DNA of 29,523 nucleotides from JAATGI01 sp050729815 (GTDB lineage Bacteria; Pseudomonadota; Alphaproteobacteria; ATCC43930; CGMCC-115725). The translations under genes were made by a program, and so were the position numbers. The DNA is taken from NCBI GenBank assembly GCA_050729815.1, contig JBOHLV010000194.1, positions 1-29,523 on the forward strand, in the 5' to 3' direction. Below, in pieces: positions 6,506 to 14,777 of the stretch. Within the stretch, counting starts at the first letter, position 1; every line of letters starts with the position of its first letter. The notes below the pieces were generated by a model. The model saw only the letters and a program-made list of their open reading frames with translations. It was not told the origin of the DNA and did not search any database.

Positions 6506-9500
6506 ATGTCGTACGCCGATTTCGTCCATCTCCACGCCCATTCCGCCTATTCGCTCTCGACCGGGGCGATCAAGGTCAAGGCGTTGACCGGCCTCTCTAA
6601 ATTCCACCACATGCCGGCGCTGGCCTTGACCGACAGCGGCAACCTCTTCGGGGCGCTCGAATTCGCGCTCACTGCCCGCGACGACGGCATACAGCCGATC
6701 ATGGGCACGGAACTGGCGATTCGCCGGGTCGATCAGGATCGCCATGGCCGGCTCGGCCGGCCCATGCCGCCGGAGCCGGTGGTGCTGTTGGTCCAGGACG
6801 AGGCCGGCTGGCGCAACCTCCTGGCGCTGGTGAGCGCCGCCTATCTCGACAGCGACGGCACCGAGGCGCCGCAGGTCGCTCTCGACAAGCTGGCGCAACA
6901 CAGCAACGGCCTCATCCTCTTGACCGGCGGGCCGGCGGGTCCGGTCGGCCGCTTGCTTGGCGACGGGCAGGGCGAGGCTGCCGGCGCGCTCCTCGATCGC
7001 CTCGCCCAAATGTTCCCGGGCCGGGTCTATATCGAACTGATGCGCCACGGCTTGACGGCGGAGGACCGGATCGAGGCAGCGCTGATCGATCTTGCCTATG
7101 ACCGGAACCTGCCGCTCGTCGCCACTAACGACGTCTATTTCGATGCCCCCGACTTCTATGCGGCGCATGACGTGCTGCTCGCCATTTCGGAAGGCACCAC
7201 GATCGGCAATTCCGACCGCAAACGCCTATCGCCACAGCATTATTTCAGATCGCCGGCGGAGATGCGCGCACTCTTCGCCGACCTCCCCGAAGCCTGCGAC
7301 AACACCCTCGTCATCGCCCGGCGCTGCGCCTATATGCCAGAGCCGAAGAAGCCCATCCTGCCGCCGTTCCCGACTGCGGCCGGCGACGAGAATGAGGCGT
7401 TGCGGGCGGCCGCGGAGGCGGGTCTCGACCGGCGCCTCAAGGCCCAGCTTTACACCCCGGCGATGATCGAGGCCGAGCGGGAAGCGATCGCTGCACCCTA
7501 TCACGACCGCATGAAGTATGAGCTGGAAGTCATTGAACAGATGGGGTTTGCCGGTTATTTTTTGATCGTTTCCGAATTCATCCAATGGGCCAAGGGCGAG
7601 GCTATTCCGGTCGGGCCCGGGCGCGGCTCGGGCGCCGGCTCGGTGGTCGCCTGGGCGCTCACCATCACCGATCTCGACCCGTTGCGCTTCGGCCTCCTCT
7701 TCGAGCGTTTTCTCAATCCCGAGCGGGTGTCGATGCCGGATTTCGACATCGATTTCTGCCAGGACCGACGCGACGAGGTAATTCGCCATGTGCAGGAGCG
7801 CTATGGCGCCGACCGGGTGGCGCAGATCATTACCTTCGGCACCCTCCAGGCGCGGGCCGTCCTGCGCGATGTCGGCCGCGTCCTCGAAATGCCCTATGGC
7901 CAGGTCGATCGCCTCTGCAAGCTGGTGCCCTACAACCCCGCCGCGCCGGTCAAGCTGCAACAGGCGATCGAGGCCGAACCCTTGCTTCAGGAGCTGCGCG
8001 ACAAGGACGAGACCGTCGCACGACTCATTGAAATCGCGACAAAATTGGAAGGGCTCTATCGCCACGCCTCGACCCATGCCGCCGGCGTCGTGATCGGCGA
8101 CCGGCCGCTTCAGGAGTTGGTGCCGCTCTATCGCGATCCGCGCTCGCCCTTACCGGCGACGCAGTACAACCTCAAATTCGTCGAGACGGCCGGCCTCGTG
8201 AAGTTCGACTTCCTCGGTCTCACGACCTTGACGATCCTGGCGAAGGCGCTGGCGTTATTGAAAAATCGCGGGATCGATCTCGATCTCGCCCAGCTCCCGC
8301 TCGATGACCGGCCTACCTTTGATCTGATGGCGCGTGGCGACACGGTAGGCGTGTTCCAGCTCGAAAGCGCCGGGATGCGCGATGCGCTGAAGAAGCTGCG
8401 CCCCGATCGGTTCGAGGACGTCATCGCGATCAACGCCCTCTACCGGCCCGGCCCGATGGAAAACATTCCCCGCTATATCGCGACCAAGCATGGCGAGGAA
8501 GCGCCGGATTACCTCCATCCATCGCTGGAGCCGATCCTTGCCGAGACCCACGGCATCATGATCTATCAGGAGCAGGTGATGCAGATCGCCCAGGTGCTGT
8601 CGGGCTATTCGCTCGGCGGCGCCGACCTGCTGCGCCGCGCCATGGGCAAGAAGATCAAGAGCGAGATGGAGGCCCAGCGTAAGGCCTTCATCGACGGCGC
8701 CGTCGCGGGCGGCGTCTCGGCCCGGCTCGCCGAGCACGTCTTCGAGCAGGTCGCGAAGTTCGCCGGTTACGGCTTCAATAAGAGCCACGCCGCGGCCTAT
8801 GCCCTTATCGCCTATCAAACTGCTTATTTTAAAGCAAATTATCCGGTCGAATATCTCGCGGCTCTGATGACCTATGCGATCGGCAACACCGACAAGCTCA
8901 ATGTCTTCCGCCAGGAGCTCGACCGGCTCGGCATCGTCCTCCTGCCGCCCGACATCAACCATTCCGAGGTCGGCTTCGCCGTCGAGGAGGGGACAAAAGG
9001 GCCGGCGATCCGCTATGCCCTGGCCGCGGTGAAGGGTGTCGGCGCCCAGGCCATGGTCGCGCTGGTCGCGGAGCGAGAAAAGAATGGTCCTTTCAAGGAT
9101 TTATTCGACTTTGCCCAGCGCCTCGACGTCAAGAGCTTCAACAAGCGCCAGGGCGAGAGCCTAGCCAAGGCCGGCGCGTTCGATGCCGTGAACCCAAACC
9201 GCGCCCAGACCTTCGCGGCGGCGGAGTTGGTGATGCGCCATGCCGCCGCCGCGACCGAGGAACGGGTGAGCCAACAGGTCAATCTCTTCGGCGATGCCGC
9301 GGCGACCGTCGGCGGCGGTCTCGCGCTGCCCGTTATCGCCGACTGGCTGCCGGTCGAACGGCTGCACCAGGAATTCGAAGCGATCGGCTTTTATCTCTCC
9401 GCCCATCCGCTTGAGGCTTATGGCAAAAGCTTGGAGCGGCTCGGCGTCGTCAGGGCCGCGGATCTCGCCGTGCTGGTGGCCGCGGGCGGGCCGACCCGGT

Positions 9501-9976
9501 TCAAGCTCGCCGGTATCGTGGTCGGCAAGAAGGAGCGCAATTCAGCGCGCGGCAACCGCTTCGCCTTCGTCCAGCTTTCGGACCAGAGCGGGATGTTCGA
9601 GGCGACCCTATTCTCGGATCAACTTTCCCAGGCGCGGCCCTATCTCGATTCAGGCTCGGCGCTCCTCATCACCGTCGATGTCCGCGAGGATGGCGAGTCC
9701 CTGCGCCTCACCGCCCAGGGCGTCGAGCCGCTCGACGAGGCGGTCGTCCATGCCGCCGCAGGCCTCCGGATCCGGCTCGGCGACGCGGCTGCGGTGCCGA
9801 TGCTGGCGACGGTGATGGGTCGCGAGGCGGGCGGCAAGGGTCGGGTCTCATTCGTGGTGCCGGTCGGCGCGGCGCGCGAGGTCGAAATCGTGCTTCCCGG
9901 CGGCTTCCGCGTTGGGCCGGGTGTTCGCGGTCAGGTCGCGGCGATGCCCGGCGTGCTCGATGTCGTCGATATCTAA
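6506..9976 (+). CDS. dnaE: DNA polymerase III alpha subunit
   Basis: DnaE is the replicative polymerase subunit. At 1156 residues it matches E. coli DnaE (1160). It has an N-terminal PHP domain (VHLHAHSAYS from residue 7), then the polymerase core with PVGPGRGSGAGSVVAW and the catalytic PDFDIDF (D412, D414) and LVKFDFLGL (D568). HASTHAAGVVIG, a helix-hairpin-helix region, a sliding-clamp binding motif QVNLF (924-928) and a C-terminal OB fold follow. The PHP site keeps the HxHxH cluster but has TDSGN (D43, S44) where metal-dependent PHP exonucleases have TDHGN, so proofreading is probably done by a separate epsilon subunit. GGAAGG lies 4 nt before the ATG. The stop is followed at once by a 17-bp stem-loop. 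Confidence 0.98.
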   Translation: MSYADFVHLHAHSAYSLSTGAIKVKALTGLSKFHHMPALALTDSGNLFGALEFALTARDDGIQPIMGTELAIRRVDQDRHGRLGRPMPPEPVVLLVQDEAGWRNLLALVSAAYLDSDGTEAPQVALDKLAQHSNGLILLTGGPAGPVGRLLGDGQGEAAGALLDRLAQMFPGRVYIELMRHGLTAEDRIEAALIDLAYDRNLPLVATNDVYFDAPDFYAAHDVLLAISEGTTIGNSDRKRLSPQHYFRSPAEMRALFADLPEACDNTLVIARRCAYMPEPKKPILPPFPTAAGDENEALRAAAEAGLDRRLKAQLYTPAMIEAEREAIAAPYHDRMKYELEVIEQMGFAGYFLIVSEFIQWAKGEAIPVGPGRGSGAGSVVAWALTITDLDPLRFGLLFERFLNPERVSMPDFDIDFCQDRRDEVIRHVQERYGADRVAQIITFGTLQARAVLRDVGRVLEMPYGQVDRLCKLVPYNPAAPVKLQQAIEAEPLLQELRDKDETVARLIEIATKLEGLYRHASTHAAGVVIGDRPLQELVPLYRDPRSPLPATQYNLKFVETAGLVKFDFLGLTTLTILAKALALLKNRGIDLDLAQLPLDDRPTFDLMARGDTVGVFQLESAGMRDALKKLRPDRFEDVIAINALYRPGPMENIPRYIATKHGEEAPDYLHPSLEPILAETHGIMIYQEQVMQIAQVLSGYSLGGADLLRRAMGKKIKSEMEAQRKAFIDGAVAGGVSARLAEHVFEQVAKFAGYGFNKSHAAAYALIAYQTAYFKANYPVEYLAALMTYAIGNTDKLNVFRQELDRLGIVLLPPDINHSEVGFAVEEGTKGPAIRYALAAVKGVGAQAMVALVAEREKNGPFKDLFDFAQRLDVKSFNKRQGESLAKAGAFDAVNPNRAQTFAAAELVMRHAAAATEERVSQQVNLFGDAAATVGGGLALPVIADWLPVERLHQEFEAIGFYLSAHPLEAYGKSLERLGVVRAADLAVLVAAGGPTRFKLAGIVVGKKERNSARGNRFAFVQLSDQSGMFEATLFSDQLSQARPYLDSGSALLITVDVREDGESLRLTAQGVEPLDEAVVHAAAGLRIRLGDAAAVPMLATVMGREAGGKGRVSFVVPVGAAREVEIVLPGGFRVGPGVRGQVAAMPGVLDVVDI

Positions 9977-10016
9977 TACCGCCTCCCGATGAGGAACATT
10001 CATCGGGAGGCGGTAT
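9976..10016 (+). terminator. 17-bp perfect stem-loop after dnaE
   Basis: Bases 9976-9992 and 10000-10016 form a perfect 17-bp inverted repeat with a 7-base loop (GGAACAT). The last A of the dnaE stop codon is the first base of the stem. There is no T tract on either strand, so it may act as a Rho-assisted terminator or an mRNA 3'-end stabiliser. It lies in a 154-bp convergent junction with two more inverted repeats. Confidence 0.6.
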
Positions 10017-10034
10017 CGCGAGCAAGTGCGAGCG

Positions 10035-10050
10035 CGCGCCGCATGGCGCG
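10035..10050. repeat. Short inverted repeat in the dnaE convergent junction
   Basis: CGCGCC (10035-10040) and GGCGCG (10045-10050) flank GCAT. The surrounding DNA repeats GCGAGC-like words (GCGAGCAAG, GCGAGCGCG, ACGAGCGGA, GCGAGCGCC). With the stems on both sides it could be part of a REP-like intergenic element, though a GC-rich genome will yield such short matches by chance. Confidence 0.35.
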
Positions 10051-10089
10051 AAGCCAAACGAGCGGACGCGAGCGCCGGCGATTGAGGTT

Positions 10090-10122
10090 CCGCTGGGCCG
10101 AACCGTCGGTTCGGATCAGCGG
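10090..10122 (-). terminator. Interrupted stem-loop after the minus-strand monooxygenase
   Basis: CCGCTG (10090-10095) pairs with CAGCGG (10117-10122) and CCGAACC (10098-10104) pairs with GGTTCGG (10108-10114), separated by a 2x2 internal loop and closed by a 3-base loop. On the minus strand it begins 8 bases after the stop codon of the luciferase-like gene. There is no U tract, so terminator function is inferred from strength and position only. Confidence 0.5.
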
Positions 10123-10130
10123 GATTTGGT

Positions 10131-11168
10131 TTAAGGCGCGCGGCGCAGGGTCGGGATCACCTCGCGGCCATAGAGGGCATAGAGCTCGCCGAGCTGCTCC
10201 GGCGTCTGGGCACGGTCGAAGATCATGGCGAAATGGCCGGCGCCGGCATCGCGGCATTGGGTGATGATCTGTTCGGCGACGCTTGGCGGCGCGCCGGTGA
10301 TGAATTCCGCCTCGCCGATCGAGAAGGCATGGGCGGTCGGGGTGTCGAGCACCGCCTTGCGGCCGGGCAGATCGACCCGCGGATCGATGATGATGAAGTC
10401 GCGGAACGCCTTGGCGCGGTGCTCATGGATCTCCCGCGCCGCGGCCTCGTTCGGCGCGATCGTGACCTGGCGGCGGATGCAGAGATCGTCGGGGCCGACA
10501 CGGCGGCCCTCCTTGTCGGCTTCGTCGCGATAGGCGTCGAAGATCGCCTCAACCTTGTCCTTGGGATGAAAGCCGGTACAGATTTTGGCGCCCCGCCGCG
10601 CCGCCTTCCGGGCCGAGCTTTCGCTTACCACCGTTACCCAGCGCGGCGGCATCGGCTGCTGCAATGGCCGCGGCGTCAGGCGCAGATTGTCGAAGTTCCA
10701 GAATTTGCCGTGATGGGAGATGACCGGGTTGGCGAGCGCCTTGTCGATTACCTCGATCGCTTCGTCGTTGCGGGCCCGCGCCTCGTCGGGGCTGAGCCCG
10801 ACCTGTGCCATCTCCTGGGGGATGCCCGCGGCGGTGCCGATCTCGAGCCGCCCGCCCGTTAGATGGTCGAGCATGCCGATCTCCTCGACGAGCTGCCACG
10901 GCGCATGGTAGGGCGCGACCATGCCCATGACGCCAAGCCGGATGTGCTTCGTCTTCAAGGCCATTTGGGCGATGAGGAGGTTCGGGGCCGGCGAATAGGC
11001 GACGCCGAAATGGTGCTCGCTGAAGAAGATGCCGTCGAAACCCAATGGCTCGGTCGCAGCCCAGCTATCGAGAAAGGCGCTGAAATACCGCGCCGATTGC
11101 GCGGGATCGAAGCGCTCCGCCAATTCGTGCGGCGCCGGGAAAAACTCGAACAGCCAGGATTTGATCAC
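10131..11168 (-). CDS. LLM-class flavin-dependent oxidoreductase (luciferase-like)
   Basis: The 345-residue product belongs to the bacterial luciferase-like TIM-barrel family, whose members use FMN or F420. Visible family features are GFDGIFFSEHHFG near residues 43-55, IRLGVMGMVAPYHAPWQLVEEIGMLDHLTGGRLEIGTAAG (75-114 region; the GGRLEIG block is diagnostic), and a C-terminal helix segment with YGREVIPTLR. The substrate is unknown; relatives include alkanesulfonate, alkane and nitrilotriacetate monooxygenases. The GTG start at 11168 is supported by GGAGGAAA 7-8 nt upstream. It is the only protein gene on the minus strand here and stands alone, convergent with dnaE, so it does not belong to either operon. 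Confidence 0.88.
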   Translation of the reverse strand: MIKSWLFEFFPAPHELAERFDPAQSARYFSAFLDSWAATEPLGFDGIFFSEHHFGVAYSPAPNLLIAQMALKTKHIRLGVMGMVAPYHAPWQLVEEIGMLDHLTGGRLEIGTAAGIPQEMAQVGLSPDEARARNDEAIEVIDKALANPVISHHGKFWNFDNLRLTPRPLQQPMPPRWVTVVSESSARKAARRGAKICTGFHPKDKVEAIFDAYRDEADKEGRRVGPDDLCIRRQVTIAPNEAAAREIHEHRAKAFRDFIIIDPRVDLPGRKAVLDTPTAHAFSIGEAEFITGAPPSVAEQIITQCRDAGAGHFAMIFDRAQTPEQLGELYALYGREVIPTLRRAP

Positions 11169-11442
11169 GACGTTTCCTCCGGTGGATTTGCCTCAGCATG
11201 CCGGGTGGAGGGGGGCGCCGCAAGGCGCGGCTGGGCGCGCCCCGCGGGGTTGCGCCGGTTGGGCCTCGTCTCTAAGCAATTCATCGAGGTCCAGGGGCAG
11301 AATAGCGGCAACATATCAAACATGATCATGACGCGCTTCCACCAACGGATCGCCGTAGGCGATAAGATCGGTCGCGGCTATAGCAACGACGATCACGGCT
11401 ATTTCGGCGCCGAGAATTATCGCGGGCGGTCGGGCGGGACCC
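11169..11442. other. Gene-poor region upstream of the monooxygenase
   Basis: No convincing coding frame was found in these 274 bases. The part near the monooxygenase start is very GC-rich with a small hairpin (GCGCC-GCAA-GGCGC, 11215-11228). The part from about 11260 to 11345 is less GC-rich and is the most likely place for promoters, but no pair of hexamers at good spacing stood out on either strand. Confidence 0.5.
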
Positions 11443-11598
11443 ATGGAACTGCCCTCCGGCTATACCCACACCTGGCACAATGACAAAGGTGAGTACGTCA
11501 TGTCGAACAATCCCTCCCATGATCCCAATGTCGGCTCCGAAGAAACCTGGCAGTCGCTGGGCCGACCGCTGAACCCGCGCCAGAATTCGATCCAGTGA
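11443..11598 (+). CDS. Possible small hypothetical protein (51 aa)
   Basis: An ATG at 11443 opens a 51-residue frame ending with TGA at 11596-11598. The product starts MELPSGYTHTWHNDKGEYV and continues MSNNPSHDPNVGSEETW, ending RPLNPRQNSIQ. The mix of Trp, Tyr, Asn, His and Lys is unlike a random GC-rich shadow frame, and GYTHTWHNDKGEYV followed by DPNVGSEETWQ looks like a small folded module. In frame, upstream DNA stays open to a stop at 11356-11358 but without a good start. GGGCGGGA just upstream is only a fair ribosome site. It could be the remnant of a longer frameshifted gene. I do not recognise a function. Confidence 0.42.
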   Translation: MELPSGYTHTWHNDKGEYVMSNNPSHDPNVGSEETWQSLGRPLNPRQNSIQ

Positions 11599-11623
11599 GG
11601 GCGTCGGCGGCGTTCCGGGTCGT

Positions 11624-12820
11624 TTGCCGGTGGTGAGTGGCTCTACCCAAATGGGTGTGGCGGCCGAGGTCGCCGGAACCGGCAATGGGCCGTCCTATGG
11701 ACGGCTTCTCGGGCTCTCCTGGGCGCATTTCCTCAATGACGGCGTCGCCAACTACCTGCCGGGCGTGCTGCCGGCAGTCCTGATCGCGATGGGGTTGCCG
11801 GTGTCGTTCGGCGGCGTGCTGATGGCGGCATTGCTGGTGGGGCAGGGGGTACAACCGTTAATCGGGATCGTCTGCGACCGAGTCGGCGGGCGCGCCTTCG
11901 TCATCGCGGGGCTGGCCGGCTCGTCACTGTGCGGCGCGCTCGTCGGGTTCGCGCCGAGCGCCTGGACCTTGATCCCGCTCCTCATCGTGATCGGCCTCTC
12001 CAGCTCGATGTTCCATCCCCAGGCGCTGGTCGCGATCCGCGGCCTCGCGGGACGCCGGCACGGCTCGGCGATGTCGATCTTCCTGGTCGGCGGCGAGATC
12101 GGCCGTGGGCTGTGGCCGGTCCTGGCGAGCTGGGTCGTCACCGTTGCGGGGTTGCCCTTCCTCTGGGTGCTGGGCGTGCCGGCGGTGCTGACGCTCATCG
12201 CGATGCCGATGTTCGTGCCGCGGGTGCCGCCGCGCCGAAGCGATGCCGCGCGGATCCGCTGGCGTACGCATCTGAAGCCGCTGGGCGTGCTGGTCGCGTT
12301 TTCCGCCCTGCGTTCGCTGCTGGTAATCGCCATCTCGACCTTCGTGCCGCTGCGCTGGCACGCCATGGGCGGCTCGCTGACCACCGGCGCGACGTTCATC
12401 GCGACACTTCTTGTGGTCGGCATTATCGGCAATCTTGCGGGTGGCCGATTGAGCGACCGCATGGGGCGGCGGCGCCTCGTCATCGGCGGCATGACGCTGG
12501 GCGTCGGCACGCTGGTGCTGTTCATGTTCGCCGGCGGATTATGGTCCTGGATGCTGATCGGCCTCGCCGGCATTTTCCTCTTCGCCACCTTTCCGCTGAC
12601 GATCCTCATGGGCCAGGATTTGGTGCCGGAGAACCCGTCCTTCGGCTCCGGTGTCGCGCTGGGATTCGCCAATGCGTTGGGCGCGCTCGGCATGATCGTG
12701 CTGGGACCGGTGGCCGGCGCGTGGAATTCGACGACGGCGCTGTGGGTCGCGGTCGGCTGCGGCGCGGTCGCGGCGGCACTGGCGGTCCGCCTGCCGAGGG
12801 ACGGCGGCCCTCAACATTAG
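11624..12820 (+). CDS. MFS transporter, fosmidomycin-resistance (Fsr)-like
   Basis: This is an integral inner-membrane transporter of about 390-398 residues with alternating hydrophobic segments consistent with 12 helices. The N-terminal half has LSWAHFLNDG and then SSSMFHP (about 127-133) followed by AGRRHGSAMSIFLVGGE (about 142-158). This closely parallels the E. coli Fsr segment with SSVFHP and GGRHGLAQSIFQVGG, which is characteristic of that subfamily. LSDRMGRRRLVIGG gives the cytoplasmic MFS loop motif. Fsr exports fosmidomycin, an inhibitor of the isoprenoid enzyme DXR; the natural substrate here is unknown. The start is uncertain: TTG 11624, GTG 11630 or 11633, or ATG 11651 (389 residues), none with a strong ribosome site. 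It precedes the rpsB promoter by about 50 bp. Confidence 0.85.
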   Translation: MPVVSGSTQMGVAAEVAGTGNGPSYGRLLGLSWAHFLNDGVANYLPGVLPAVLIAMGLPVSFGGVLMAALLVGQGVQPLIGIVCDRVGGRAFVIAGLAGSSLCGALVGFAPSAWTLIPLLIVIGLSSSMFHPQALVAIRGLAGRRHGSAMSIFLVGGEIGRGLWPVLASWVVTVAGLPFLWVLGVPAVLTLIAMPMFVPRVPPRRSDAARIRWRTHLKPLGVLVAFSALRSLLVIAISTFVPLRWHAMGGSLTTGATFIATLLVVGIIGNLAGGRLSDRMGRRRLVIGGMTLGVGTLVLFMFAGGLWSWMLIGLAGIFLFATFPLTILMGQDLVPENPSFGSGVALGFANALGALGMIVLGPVAGAWNSTTALWVAVGCGAVAAALAVRLPRDGGPQH

Positions 12821-12873
12821 CGGTCGGGGGTGAATATCGCCTGCCTCACGTCCTCTCCGCGCCGCCGGCACCC

Positions 12874-12902
12874 TTGCCATTCCACTCCTTTCCCCCTATC
12901 TA
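12874..12902 (+). promoter_or_regulatory. Promoter of the rpsB-tsf superoperon
   Basis: TTGCCA (12874-12879) and TATCTA (12897-12902) are separated by 17 bp in a pyrimidine-rich stretch downstream of the MFS gene. Transcription would start near 12909, giving a leader of roughly 110 nt before rpsB. Spacing and position are good; the hexamers are a moderate match to consensus. Confidence 0.52.
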
Positions 12903-12908
12903 TCCAGC

Positions 12909-13021
12909 CTTCGACAACCCACACGCGGGGATGCGCGGGGCCTGATGCACGGGTCTTAGCGCTCCGGTGTCGCGATTTGCGACGAACCCTCGCGGCGGCT
13001 CAACCGGAAAAGGAATTCGAA
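12909..13021 (+). promoter_or_regulatory. rpsB 5' leader with stem-loop
   Basis: The predicted leader contains a hairpin at 12966-12988: GTCGC (12969-12973) with GCGAC (12979-12983), extended by GGT/ACC across a GA bulge. In several bacteria ribosomal protein S2 represses its own rpsB-tsf mRNA through the leader. Whether this one does so is inference; I did not recognise a published S2-binding motif. AAAAGGAA before the ATG is the ribosome site. Confidence 0.35.
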
Positions 13022-13825
13022 ATGGCGGTCCCTGACTTCACCATGCGCCAGCTTTTGGAAGCGGGCGTGCATTTCGGGCATCACACAAGGCGCTGGAACC
13101 CCGAAATGGGGCCCTATATCTTCGGCGTCCGTAACAGCGTCCACATCATCGATCTCGAGCAGACGGTGCCGATGCTGCATCGCGGGCTGATGGCGATCCG
13201 CGATGTTGCGGCGGGCGGCGGCCGGATTCTCTTCGTCGGTACCAAGCGCCAGGCGCAGGAAGAGATCGCGGCGGCGGCGCAGCGGTGCGGCCAGTATTTC
13301 GTCAATCATCGCTGGCTCGGCGGCATGCTGACCAACTTCAAGACCATCTCGCAATCGATCAAGCGGTTGAAGGAGCTCGAGGACCGCATCGTCGAGCCGG
13401 GCGCGGGCCTCACCAAGCGCGAGCTTCTGGAGCTGACACGCGACCGCGACAAGCTTGAACACGCCTTGGGTGGCATCAAGGAGATGGGCGGCCTGCCCGA
13501 CATTCTCTTTGTGATCGACACCAACAAGGAGGCGATCGCGGTGGAGGAGGCGAACAAGCTCAAGATCCCGGTGGTCGCGGTCCTGGACAGCAATTCCTCC
13601 CCTCACGGCATAGCCTATCCGATCCCGGGCAATGACGATGCGATGCGGGCGATCCATCTCTATTGCGAGTTCGTCTCGGGCGCGGTGCTCGACGGCTTGC
13701 AGGCCGAGATGGCGGCCTCGGGCATCGATCTTGGCGAGCGGGAAGAGACCCCGGTCGAGCCGGCCCTCGCCGCCGCCGAGATGGAACCAGGCGCGGCCGC
13801 CGGCGACCAGGCGCCATCCAACTGA
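13022..13825 (+). CDS. rpsB: 30S ribosomal protein S2
   Basis: S2 is a structural protein of the small ribosomal subunit that binds near S1 at the mRNA exit side. The 267-residue product starts MAVPDFTMRQLLEAGVHFGH and has HHTRRWNPEMGPYIFG, HRWLGGMLTNFKTI and PVVAVLDSN, all hallmarks of bacterial S2. It is longer than the E. coli protein (241) because of an acidic, Ala/Pro-rich tail after about residue 238. The ATG at 13022 is preceded by AAGGAA; the frame remains open upstream but without S2 homology. It is followed 20 bp later by tsf, the usual pair. Confidence 0.98.
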   Translation: MAVPDFTMRQLLEAGVHFGHHTRRWNPEMGPYIFGVRNSVHIIDLEQTVPMLHRGLMAIRDVAAGGGRILFVGTKRQAQEEIAAAAQRCGQYFVNHRWLGGMLTNFKTISQSIKRLKELEDRIVEPGAGLTKRELLELTRDRDKLEHALGGIKEMGGLPDILFVIDTNKEAIAVEEANKLKIPVVAVLDSNSSPHGIAYPIPGNDDAMRAIHLYCEFVSGAVLDGLQAEMAASGIDLGEREETPVEPALAAAEMEPGAAAGDQAPSN

Positions 13826-13845
13826 CGACGGAAAGAGAAACCGAC

Positions 13846-14769
13846 ATGGCCGAAATTACCGCCACCTTGGTGAAGGATTTGCGGGAGAAGACCGGCGCCG
13901 GCATGATGGATTGCAAGCGCGCGCTCACCGAGACCGGGGGCGAAATCGAAGACGCGGTCGATTGGGTGCGCAAGAAGGGCCTCGCGGCGGCGGCGAAGAA
14001 GGCCGGCCGGGTCGCGGCGGAGGGGCTGGTCGGAGCGGTGACCAGGGACCATGTCGGCGCCCTGGTCGAGGTCAATGCCGAGACCGATTTCGTTGCCCGC
14101 AACGAACTGTTCCAGGGCTTTGTCAGGACCGTATCCGAACTGGCGCTGTCGGTCGGCGCGCTTGATGCGCTCACCGCCGCGCCCTATCCCGGCACTGGGC
14201 ACAGCGTCGGCGACGAATTGACCCAGCTCATCGCCACGGTCGGCGAGAACATGACTCTGCGCCGGGCGGTGCGGCTTGAAGTTTCGTCCGGTACGGTGGT
14301 TTTCTACGTGCACAATGCGCTGGCGCCGGGTCTCGGCAAGATTGGGGTGCTGGTCGCGCTCGAATCGAGCGCCGATCAGGTGAAACTCGCGGAATTGGCC
14401 AAGACGCTCGCGCTTCACGTCGCCGCCGCCAATCCGCTCTATCTCGACATCGCCGCGGTCGATCCTGCCGCCCTCGATCGCGAGCGTGATGTCTTGAAGG
14501 AGCAGGCTCGCGCCTCCGGCAAGCCCGATGCCATCATCGACAAGATGGTCGAGGGACGGCTCAAGAAATTCTATGAGGAGACCGTGCTCCTCGAACAAAT
14601 TTTTGTGATCGACGGCGAAGCCAGGATCACCAAGGTGCTGGAGCAGGCGGCATCAGCGCTGGGCGCGCCGGTCCGGGTCGCCGCCTTCGCCCGTTACGCG
14701 CTCGGCGAAGGCATCGACAAGGGGGGCAACGATTTCGCCGCCGAGGTCGCGGCGCAGGCAAAGCGCTAG
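13846..14769 (+). CDS. tsf: Elongation factor Ts
   Basis: EF-Ts is the guanine nucleotide exchange factor that recycles EF-Tu-GDP. The 307-residue product has the N-terminal UBA-like domain (LVKDLREKTGAGMMDCKRAL, residues 8-27), the core motif NAETDFVARNE that contacts EF-Tu, and the dimerisation and C-terminal modules with the usual EGRLKKFYEE. E. coli EF-Ts has 283 residues. The ATG at 13846 has GGAAAGAGAAA upstream. The gene is cotranscribed with rpsB. A hairpin at 14778-14811 lies in the 145-bp gap before pyrH. Confidence 0.98.
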   Translation: MAEITATLVKDLREKTGAGMMDCKRALTETGGEIEDAVDWVRKKGLAAAAKKAGRVAAEGLVGAVTRDHVGALVEVNAETDFVARNELFQGFVRTVSELALSVGALDALTAAPYPGTGHSVGDELTQLIATVGENMTLRRAVRLEVSSGTVVFYVHNALAPGLGKIGVLVALESSADQVKLAELAKTLALHVAAANPLYLDIAAVDPAALDRERDVLKEQARASGKPDAIIDKMVEGRLKKFYEETVLLEQIFVIDGEARITKVLEQAASALGAPVRVAAFARYALGEGIDKGGNDFAAEVAAQAKR

Positions 14770-14777
14770 CGCGCGTC

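Noticed and set aside
11326..11685. Minus-strand frame in the gap before the MFS gene
   Set aside because: Composition (Arg-rich, SRDRSYR repeats) looks like a shadow of the plus-strand 51-residue frame; no ribosome site or homology was seen.
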